This document shows positions 55,739 to 64,000 of a stretch of DNA of 64,000 bases, one piece after another. The first letter of the stretch is position 1. Every line of letters begins with the position of its first letter. The notes under the pieces are model-generated. The model did no database searches. It had not been told where the DNA came from and saw only the letters and a list, made by a program, of their open reading frames with translations. The DNA is from Cyrtodaria siliqua (taxonomy: Eukaryota; Mollusca; Bivalvia; Adapedonta; Hiatellidae). The DNA is taken from NCBI GenBank assembly GCA_037043455.1, contig JAWPHD010001235.1, positions 248,001 through 312,000 of the forward strand, given 5' to 3'. Both the position numbers and the translations under genes were made by a program.

Positions 55739-56466
55739 ATCTTACATGGGTGACAGTGTATATTTTATTTTAATAAACGAGTGGGATAAACTGCCCAGTA
55801 TTCTATCTTTTTACCCAACGAGTTTATAAAAATCTATAATACACAGTCACGAATGTAAGATTCTATTTATTACGTAACACACCTACGACATGGAAGTTTC
55901 ACTTTAATGTTGTCGTTTTACCTTGTATACAGCAAAAATTTGTTTATAGAAATTGTGATGTCGTTGCTGTTTTTTACATAATGTCACCTATGTTATGCGG
56001 CTGTTACGCATTCGCTTTACAAATAATGCAACATATTAAACCAGATTTAAAGTTAGTAACATGCATTTAATGAAGTAAGATTTCATATAATGGTAAATAT
56101 GTAAGGTGTCTGAACGTATCATATGAAATACCATGCAAACAATTGGGACTAAATGTTTCATTGTACACAAACACAGTGATTCGGTCCTCATTTGCTTCTA
56201 TAATACACCAGTGTATTACGATAAATAAGTCATGGCTATTAAAGAAGCCATGTTATGTGATAAAATTAAAAAAATAATACTAACAATCAATAATAAATTA
56301 ATAGTCTGTTTTACAATGAAACTGTATAAGTCAGACCAGGACAGACAGCCGAGACACATCACAGGATTGTTGGAAATACTATACACAACAGTGTTTGGTT
56401 GTTCTTTATACAGTTAACAAACACCAACTCAGTTTACCCGGAATTCTACTTCAATACTTCTGAACA
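55739..56466. other. CPT1 intron, no feature seen
   Basis: AT-rich intronic sequence; the 61-residue open frame at 56232-56417 lacks splice context and motif. Confidence 0.4.
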
Positions 56467-56704
56467 GTAATTGTTTGTTTGAATGGTGTTACGTCATGTT
56501 TAGCACATGTTAGGCCATATGTGACAGTCGATTTTTTGTGAGGTCAAGGCAGACCACCACATTGTTCCTTGGCAGAACCAGTACATATTTATCTCCCGCC
56601 ATCCATATGAATAGACATTTTCTCACTTGACAAGTCGAGATCCCAGTGGGATTCGAACCAGCAACTGTGATCTGAGCAGTCGCGGACAGCAAGATGTCCT
56701 GCCA
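56467..56704 (-). mobile_element. tRNA-derived SINE, family A, copy 3 (CPT1 intron)
   Basis: The minus strand begins TTTAGTGGCAGGACATCTTG with B box GGTTCGAATCCC and the shared body (CCACTGGGATCTCGACTTGT). The tail side has TTGTTTGTTTG at 56471-56481. Confidence 0.8.
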
Positions 56705-57048
56705 CTAAATAAATCTGACTTGTTCATCACACACTGAGTGTTTTTTGGCAAGTTTCTGAATTAGCTTCTTGACCGTGACCTTGACCTTTTTATATTGTCA
56801 GAGTAAGTTGACTTTTGTAAATCAGAATGACTACACAAAATATAATTATGCAAAGTTTCACGAAGAAATACGAAAAACTAAAGAGTTATAGGAAATGCTA
56901 AGCTTTTTAATCAATGGACAGATGCATGGATGGACGGTCACTTTTAATATATATCCCTCCAGAAGCAGCAGGGAATATAAAACGACCTCTGTTTCAATGA
57001 TACAGAAATTAAAGCAAAATTACAAAACTAACTACAAAACAAACTTAC

Positions 57049-57074
57049 CATGAGTGTTCACCATTAAATCCGAT
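57049..57074 (-). CDS. CPT1: CPT1 26-nt microexon with the catalytic histidine
   Basis: Acceptor cttattttag, 26 coding bases, donor gtaagt. The bases encode IGFNGEHS plus the first two bases of a Trp codon. The preceding exon ends SNGR in phase 0, giving SNGRIGFNGEHSW, then ADAP or GDAP from the alternative exon. The His of EHSW corresponds to the catalytic base of CPT1 (His473 in human CPT1A numbering). The tiny size means homology-based gene finders can miss it. Confidence 0.93.
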
Positions 57075-57282
57075 CTAAAATAAGGAAATAACATGGTTAA
57101 ATAAACATCCATTCTTTAACATTTAAGCTAAATGCTAAAACTTACTGTAAAGTTTACAACTTAATGACACAGTCATTGTCACTTCCGTATTTGGGGAACA
57201 TATACTAGTAATTCAGATAAATACTATTCAATGATGCAAGTTTGATGATATTGTGCATGCATATCCAGAGAAACAGAGCTTA

Positions 57283-58248
57283 TTGTTCGGGGCACTTGTT
57301 TCAGCCAAAGGAGTTTTGGACTTTTCAGGTAAAATTCATCTAGTACCTAAATAAATTAAATATCAGTGAAACAGACATTTTTAATGATAAATAAAATACC
57401 TTACTTTTCAAAATCGGTTGAGAAATAAAAATTTCACATGCGAAAGTTGTTTTTGATTGGGCATTTTCAATATAAAATTCTGCTGCATCAATAATTTGAA
57501 CAAGAAATGTCACTGTGAGTGACAAATGCCCCCAAAGTGGTTTTTACCTTTGACCTCTAACTGTGACCTTGGAGCCAGGGACCTGTATTTTGCACGCGAC
57601 ACATCTTGTTGTGGTGAGCACTTGTGCCAAGTTATTTGAAAATTCATCCATGAATGTCAGAGTTATTAACCGGACACGAAAGCACTTCTTTTTGAGCTTT
57701 GACCTGTAAGTTTGACCTTGACCTTGGAGCCATGGACCTGGATTTTGCGCGCGACAAGTCGTCTTGTTGTGGTGAGCACTTGCGCCAAGTTATTTGAAAA
57801 TCCGTCGAGGATTGTCAGAGTTATTGAGCAGACACGATTGTATGGGCGGACGGACAGACAGACTGACGTACGGTGCGACTACTCTATGCCGCCCTTCGAG
57901 GGCATGCAAATATTTTTTTTTATCCAAAAATGGTTTTAATGTGTGGGATAAATGTAAATTAAGACACTGAAAGTTTTATACCAGAACATTATTAAATGGC
58001 TAACTGAAGTTATTTCAGATTTCTTAATTTTCTGCTGTCCCAGCATCAAGAAATTTACACCGAAAAAGCCCCACCAAAAAAGCATTTTGGCTGTAAACTA
58101 TTTTTTTCTCAACCAATTTTCCAGACTTAGGTGTTTTTATTTATCACTAAATATTCCAGTTCTAATGACATATAATTTATGTACCTATTACTAAAACCGC
58201 CAATGTTAATGCTGAAAAGTCTTGCGCCAAAACAAGTGCCCCGAACAA
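57283..58248. mobile_element. TA-flanked MITE with GTTCGGGGCACTTGT ends, interrupted copy
   Basis: The termini TTGTTCGGGGCACTTGTTTC and GTGCCCCGAACAA are flanked by TA (57281-57282, 58249-58250). The body matches 17964-18525 (CCTTACTTTTCAAAATCGG, TGCGAAAGTTGTTTTTGAT, AATTTTCTGCTGTCC). About 420 bp of foreign sequence sits in the middle (57501-57920). Confidence 0.8.
57501..57920. mobile_element. helitron-like element with two about 185-bp core units, nested in the MITE
   Basis: Starts CAAGAAA, then the palindrome TGTCACTGTGAGTGACA, then AATGCCCCC. The core units share GACCTTGGAGCCA.GGACC, GCGACA, CTTGTTGTGGTGAGCACTT, CCAAGTTATTTGAAAAT. It ends GGACGGACAGACAGACTGAC with hairpin ATGCCGCCCTTCGAGGGCAT, complementary to the 5' ATGCCC. 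The copy at 18 kb lacks it. Confidence 0.75.
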
Positions 58249-58250
58249 TA

Positions 58251-59860
58251 ATGCAAAAACTTACTCATGATGCCTTCATCGACAAAAAAGTAATATGTTC
58301 ACACATTTTCTTTGAAAATAAAACTACATATATCTATCATTGCACCCACACCTAATTGGTGATTATGCAACCAATAGTGCATTTCATGCTATTAATAATA
58401 AAATATCCAGGGCAGAAAGTCATTCATGTACATTACTAGCTATCCATTGATTCGATTGGCATGTTTTGATTTGTTCAATAAGATTGTATGTAGAATTTGA
58501 TTGGACGATATTTACACCTGACCTATGCTTGTTTACTTTCACTATGATATGCTTCTAAATTGACTTCAAATAATTAAAAAAAGGAAACTCACTCCTCCTC
58601 TAAACAATCAGATAGTTAGGAATTTTAAAACTGGCACGTGCCCAACTGATTTCCTTTCAGGAATGATTTTGCATGTTATAAATTGATAATTGTTTAAGCA
58701 TTTTAATAAATCAATAAAAACAACTATTATGTTACTTGTTGACCAAATTCCATACGGACAGCTTAATTGCTAATGGATAATGTAGCAACGGAAAGCAATG
58801 CAGCGGTGTTGAATAAAAGTTGCAATATTATTACAATGGAAGATACTATTAATTGATATATTTCGTTCAATTTGTCGCCTTAATTTATAATATCTAATTG
58901 TATTATATTTTCTCTATAATATGGTTTATAAATGTGTATTCCCACTGGAGCTATTTGGCTCCAATTTTTCTACTCTTGCTCCATGAAATGAGTGCTAACC
59001 AACCTAACGACTTGAACAGATTAAATTTTCCGGAGAAGGCACCATAGCATCTGAGATAAGCTTCCATGGAACAACACTAAAGAAAACTAATGCTTATATA
59101 TAAATAAATAAATGAACTTAAAGGCTGCGGTTCACTTGTAGCTATATTTACCTGGACAGCAATTATAGCATGTACATGTTGTTATCAGTAGTAACTCTGC
59201 TGAAAAACACACTTTCGTATCTCTACTTTACTGTGATTAGCTAAAATCACTAGGGTTACATTTGGATTTTGTAGCAGACAACCAAATATATTTTGGATAT
59301 AGCATTTTTAAGTATTGATTTCATAGTTTACTTCAATTAATTCAGTATGGTAGAGATATCTAAAATTTCAATTTTCTCTTCACCTGCAATGCTTATAGAC
59401 AGTGCAATGTATAGCAACAAAGTAGACAATATCTCTCGATTCTGCTTTTATAGTAGAACTCTGGTCTTTATAAGAAATTAAACTGCGAAATTTCATTACA
59501 AAACCATCCTTCCACACGCTATCCATGTGTTGAGGTCATAAAATAATGCATATGTGCCAATCAAAGTCTAGATTTATTCACCGGTACTTAAAGACCTGTG
59601 ACTGAATAAGTGTAAAATTATTTAAAAGTTGGTAACTCATAATTTGGCACTTCGGCAACAAAAACAATTGCCTGGCCGGTTAAGGCATTATATCATAGTT
59701 TATAGAGTTTGGATCTGCAAATTACTAAGTTACATATATATCTTACTGTTCGCAGTCTTAGAAAAAGTGCACATCTTTTGTAAAATTTGCCCGTTGTTGG
59801 AGGGATAACAGCTTTAAAAATTCATGTTTTTACTTTCTCCATTAAAACAATATCACGTAC
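58251..59860. other. CPT1 intron, no feature seen
   Basis: AT-rich intronic sequence without recognised repeats or coding. Confidence 0.4.
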
Positions 59861-59968
59861 CCTTCCATTGGAGGTGACAACGAGAGTGAACGACTTATCA
59901 AACCATCTGTCATAGCCTGACCCGTGTAACATGCATTGGGCAAACTTGTCAAAAGTAGAAGGATTCTC
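59861..59968 (-). CDS. CPT1: CPT1 exon with YDRWFDKSFTLVV
   Basis: 36 codons, phase 0-0, acceptor ctatttcag and donor gtacgt. It contains LLHG-like MLHGSG, YDRWFDKSFTLVV and SNGR, the segment that precedes EHSWADAP in CPT1. Confidence 0.95.
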
Positions 59969-60329
59969 CTGAAATAGAAATACAGATAAACAAGCTAGTC
60001 CTAAAATTGTTAGATTATCCTGAAACGGGGCATTTATAACTATGAAGTTCTCGAAGGCAATATGATAGCAACGAGACACTTGGAATACTTGATTTTTTCA
60101 GCTTTCAACGTTTTTCTTCAAAAATTAAAAATGTTCAGCAGGAACACTGTTAACCATAATAAGGTCATAAAGTAAGTAACGACAATCATGGTGGCCTATT
60201 TTGGGTATTGATGTATTTTTTGAGCCATACAGGTCAAACCAGAAAATGTATGCATGGGACATGAATGCCCCGTCTTTAGAGCTGTCAGGCACATAAAATA
60301 AACTTCAATGTAAATTAATACTAGATGGG

Positions 60330-61320
60330 TGTTCCACGGAACACGTGTGTGTCGCCTGTCAGCACTTTGTCAGTATAACAAGGTTTTTGGACCCATATAA
60401 ATGACCTTGACAAACTGGCCTGACAAAAAATTTTGTGAAGAAAAAAATGAGTATTTAACCCATATAATGACCTTCAGTGTGCCCTTGACCTTTATGTTAT
60501 AGTATGTCGATGTTGTCATGACAAGTGTATATTGAAAGACTGATGAAAAATTAAAAAGAATTGAGAAAGTTATAGCCAATGTTGTTTTCATGAAGAAAAA
60601 AAAAAAGAGTATTTAACCCATATAACGACCTTCAGTGGGACCTTGAACTTTATATTTTAGCATGGTCATGTCGATGTTGTCATGATGAGTATATATTGAA
60701 AGTTTGATCAAGAAATATCAAGGAATGAGCAAGTTATAACCAACGTTAATTATTGTGAAGAAAAAAACGAGTATTTAACCCATATAATGACCTTCAGTGG
60801 GACCTTGACCTTTATATTTTAGCATGGTCATGTCGATGTTGTCATGATGAGTATATATTGAAAATTTGATGAAGAAATATCAAGAAATGAGAAAGTTATA
60901 GCCAACGTTAAGTTTTCGTGAAGAAAAAAAAAAGAGTATTTAACCCATATAATGACCTTCAGTGTGACCTTGACCTTATGATATTTTAGTATGGTCATGT
61001 CGGTGTTGTCATGATGAGTATATATTGAAAGTTTGATGAAGAAATATCACGAAATGAGAAAGTTATAGCCAACGTTAAGTTTTGTGAAGAAAGAAATGAG
61101 TATTTAACCCATAAAATTACATTTCAGTGTGACCTTGACCGTCCTATTTTAGTATGTCATGTCGATGTTGTCATGATGAGTATATATTGAAGGTTTGAAC
61201 AAGAAATATCTAGTAATGACAGTTATAGCCAACGTTAAGTTTCGTGACGGACTGACAGACATACTGACGACAAAGTGATCCCTATGTATCGCAGTTTTCT
61301 TCGAAAAGGCGACACAAAAA
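60330..61320. mobile_element. helitron-like element with five about 165-bp core units (CPT1 intron)
   Basis: The 5' end has the small palindrome GTTCCACGGAAC, then TGTGTCGCCT (60347-60356). The core units share GAGTATTTAACCCATATAAT, GACCTTCAGTGTGACCTTGA, ATGTCGATGTTGTCATGATG and GAGAAAGTTATAGCCAACGT. The 3' end has GACAAAGTGATCCCTATGTA and AAGGCGACACA, the complement of the 5' TGTGTCGCCT. Same family as 46735-47940. Confidence 0.75.
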
Positions 61321-61505
61321 CTTCAATGTAAATCAATGAGTGGAAAAGTAGGTCAAGGTCATTCATTTCACGCATGTACATCAATATAAGAGCAGTATGT
61401 TCCAGTAGGTCCACTGCTTTTGTTAGAAACATACTGCTGTTATATAGATGTATACACACGTGAAGTTTGAAAGCTCTGTGGCTTCCAGTGTCTGAGAAAT
61501 AGATT
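61321..61505. mobile_element. fragment of another tandem-core repeat (CPT1 intron)
   Basis: Contains AGTAGGTCAAGGTCATTCAT and GTGAAGTTTGAAAGCTCTGT, in the style of 40120-40400. It directly abuts the helitron-like element. Confidence 0.4.
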
Positions 61506-61807
61506 TAACAAAAATAATTGAATGCAAAATTTCACACGTTAGTTACATGACCAACAAAGAAATTCATACTTATTATACATGTGTTACACATGTGAAAAAT
61601 ACCAAATTCACATTTTTCCTACATAAAAAAAAAGATAGCCGAAGGAACTCAGTTCAAAGTATTCTCAAATATTATTATTTATATAGGTAATTGACAGGTG
61701 ACAGTCTAAAGGAACGGAACGAAAACTTCTTTTGGATTTAGAGTAATGGTTAAAAAGACTGAACGCTCGTATTTCTTTCATGAAGTTAACATTAAGTGAA
61801 GATATAC

Positions 61808-61855
61808 CTTTTCGAAGGTCTGGGGTTCGTCATCGAAGGTGATGAAGATAGCAGC
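61808..61855 (-). CDS. CPT1: CPT1 exon with AAIFITFDDEP
   Basis: 16 codons, phase 0-0, acceptor atttacag and donor gtatat. AAIFITFDDEPQTFEK fits the CPT1 segment with AFF(V/I).LD that precedes the YDRWFDKSF exon. It is the most upstream CPT1 exon I can see; the next upstream exon must lie beyond the window or is too small to recognise. Confidence 0.85.
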
Positions 61856-62400
61856 CTGTAAATAAACAAGTTATACAATTCATGCAAGTGCAAGGTTGTA
61901 TTGGTCCACTCCCATAGATTTACATCGTCTTACATACAGTAAACAAGTGTCTATGTTGTTTTATTGTGTTATTTCAAAATGCAACATCAAAACATGTTAC
62001 TCTCAGAATTAACATGACATCAGTACTTAGATATCTTCGCCTACTTCTGATGTCCGAGTATACCAACAAGTTTTATTACAATACAGTTGCACGTGCTATT
62101 GTTTGTCGGAGATATCGTATTGGTTGATTGGTTAAATGGATAAATGATTAACAACTGGCGTCATGTTAATTCAGAGGTCCTTAAACAATAGCTGACCAAA
62201 CAAAAACCTGACAAATGAATATGGAAATGGATAAAATCAGATTTGGTCTTAATTTTTTTTTAAATAAATAAATAAAAACAAGTATTTATATCATTAACAA
62301 AAAACACAAAATAGAGTCAGAATACTGAATCAAAACAATAAAATACAATTTATCACTATGAAATAAAGTGTTTTTCCTTTCTGTTAATACATTATCTATA

Positions 62401-63186
62401 CAGTGGTACCTGCCGAATCCGGACACAGTCCATTCCGAATTCCTGTCTATACCGACCTTTCCCTACGGTCCCGTTTTTTCCTTATATATTTCTATTAAAC
62501 AGAACTCGCATAATCCGAATACTGTCTATTCCGAATACCGACCGAGCAAAACAGTCCCAACAACATTTTGTATACAAAATCATATATCCAATCCGATCCG
62601 CTATATTTGTTGTTGTTGACTTGCTAAACTATAATTAACGGAATGGTCATTTTAGTCAAGAAAGGTGTGATAGTCAATGACCGTGGTTTTGTGCCCAGGC
62701 TATTATTCTGTATTGTTAATGTGTTTCGACAAATAATGAGGTGAGCGAATTTTGAGCAATACAATGCAAATACATGTTTGTTGCAAACAAACATCACTTT
62801 GACTTTCTATGAAAACTCCTGTCAAAATATCTTAGCGGGGAAATTATATCACCATCACCAAAGCAAAATGTGTCGAAAAACAAATGCACTCATAAGTATT
62901 GCAGAAGAATGCATATTAAAAGAAAAATCCAAACATAAACAAACAAAATTGAAATGTTTTTTAAATAAGTGTGCATACATACATCTCAATAGAGTACATT
63001 GTATGCTTATTAGTTTAGTGAAAATTACGCATGTGTGAAAAAAATGAAAACCCGACCTTGGCGATTGGGATTGAGGCAATGTTTGTCTTCTCTCATCAAT
63101 GAATATTTTCACTGAAAATTGAATCCCACTATTTGTCTATATCGGACAAATTTGTTGGGCCCGAGAATGGTCGGCAGGTAACACTG
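62401..63186. mobile_element. pogo/Tigger-type non-autonomous element
   Basis: The TIR CAGTGGTACCTGCCGAATCC and its right-hand partner TCGGCAGGTAACACTG are flanked by TA (62399-62400, 63187-63188). It is 786 bp and has no recognisable transposase. The TIR sequence differs from the pogo-type element at 37201-38953. Confidence 0.75.
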
Positions 63187-64000
63187 TATATACTATGTAA
63201 AATACTATAGTATTTCAATGAATAATGAAGTGAACGAATTTTGAGCAATACAATGCACATACATGTTTGTTGCAAACAAACTTATCACTTTGACTTTCTA
63301 TGAAAACTCCTGTTAAAATATCTTAGAGGGGAAATTATATCACCATCACCAAAGCAAAATGTGTCGAAAAACAAATGCACTCATAAGTATTGCAGAAGAA
63401 TGCATATTAAAAGAAAAATCCAAACATAAACAAACAAAATTGAAATGTTTTTTAAATAAGTGTGCATACATACATCTCAATAGAGTACATTGTATGCTTA
63501 TTAGTTTAGTGAAAATTACGCATGTGTGAAAAAAATGAAAACCCGACCTTGGCGATTGGGATTGAGGCAATGTTTGTCTTCTCTCATCAATGAATATTTT
63601 CACTGAAAATTGAATCCCACTATTTGTCTATATCGGACAAATTTGTTGGGCCCGAGAATGGTCGGCAGGTAACACTGTATATACTATGTAAAATACTATA
63701 GTATTTCAATGAATAATGAAGTGAACGAATTTTGAGCAATACAATGCACATACATGTTTGTTGCAAACAAACTTATCACTTTGACTTTCTATGAAAACTC
63801 CTGTTAAAATATCTTAGAGGGGAAATTATATCACCATCACCAAAGCAAAATGTGTCGAAAAACAAATGCACTCATAAGTATTGCAGAAGAATGCATATTA
63901 AAAGAAAAATCCAAACATAAACAAACAAAATTGAAATGTTTTTTAAATAAGTGTGCATACATACATCTCAATAGAGTACATTGTATGCTTATTAGTTTAG
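62732..64000. repeat. tandem duplication, about 491-bp unit, at least 2.6 copies
   Basis: Equivalent points are at 62732, 63221 and 63712. The unit is the 3' part of the pogo-type element with its right TIR plus about 35 bases of flank. Copies 2 and 3 are identical over the compared stretches; copy 1 differs slightly (TTAGCGGGG for TTAGAGGGG, AACATCACT for AACTTATCACT). The array runs off the window end. Confidence 0.9.

Larger units (their letters stand above)
33593..61855 (-). other. CPT1: CPT1 locus (3' part), minus strand
   Basis: Carnitine O-palmitoyltransferase 1 transfers long-chain acyl groups from CoA to carnitine on the cytosolic face of the outer mitochondrial membrane, the regulated entry step of fatty acid oxidation. 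Exons in transcript order: 61855-61808, 59968-59861, 57074-57049, one of four alternatives (53743-53678, 52230-52165, 48626-48561, 48413-48351), 42887-42803, 40700-40545, 39445-39311, 36924-36736, 34348-34178, 33664-33593 (stop). All borders are AG/GT and all phases agree, giving a continuous frame through the second half of the catalytic domain to the C-terminus. The N-terminal regulatory and membrane-spanning exons lie beyond 64 kb. EHSWADAP and [16 protein letters not shown] separate it from CPT2 and other carnitine acyltransferases. CPT1 versus a vertebrate-type paralogue (A, B, C) cannot be assigned in an invertebrate. Confidence 0.95.

Noticed and set aside
62778..63603. Identical 85-codon minus-strand frames at 62855-63112 and 63346-63603
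   Set aside because: They are the same stretch of a tandemly repeated pogo-type element; the translation has no transposase motif.

Overview
The window looks like genomic DNA of an invertebrate animal, most likely a bivalve mollusc. It is AT-rich, has split genes with short exons and GT/AG introns of 0.1-8 kb, has no bacterial-style gene packing, and is crowded with short non-autonomous mobile elements of kinds known from bivalves (helitron-related elements with tandem cores, tRNA-derived SINEs, TA-flanked and hAT-type inverted-repeat elements, foldbacks, minisatellites). The species assignment is inference. Almost all open frames in the window are incidental or lie in tandem repeats.

Two genes are supported, both on the minus strand. 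Gene 1 (about 10.6 kb down to 1.3 kb) is a proposed two-exon gene for an unrecognised 359-residue protein: a first exon with ATG at 10598 and a last exon at 2442-1466, joined in phase across an 8-kb repeat-filled intron. Gene 2 (61.9 kb down to 33.6 kb) is the 3' part of carnitine O-palmitoyltransferase 1 (CPT1), the outer mitochondrial membrane enzyme that makes long-chain acylcarnitines. Nine constitutive exons and the stop codon are present; the 5' exons, including the membrane-anchor region, lie beyond 64 kb.

The main discovery is in CPT1. The exon that follows the catalytic-histidine microexon (57049-57074) is present in four versions (53678-53743, 52165-52230, 48561-48626, 48351-48413). 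All have the same phase, AG/GT borders, a conserved DAPxMAHLWE core and divergent second halves. They look like a mutually exclusive exon array that swaps the segment next to the active site.

Layout: 1-10.6 kb, gene 1 and its intron with foldbacks, a LINE 3' fragment, a SINE and small elements; 10.6-14.2 kb, intergenic with a 24-bp minisatellite; 14.2-33.5 kb, gene-free mobile-element territory, including a decayed mobile-element-type coding region with nested insertions (16.6-17.7 kb) and a 763-bp near-palindrome (20.7-21.4 kb); 33.6-61.9 kb, CPT1, whose introns hold minisatellites of 58, 27 and 42 bp, a hAT-type element nested in a pogo-type element, and several helitron-like elements; 62.4-64 kb, a pogo-type element whose 3' part is tandemly repeated (491 bp) and runs off the window.
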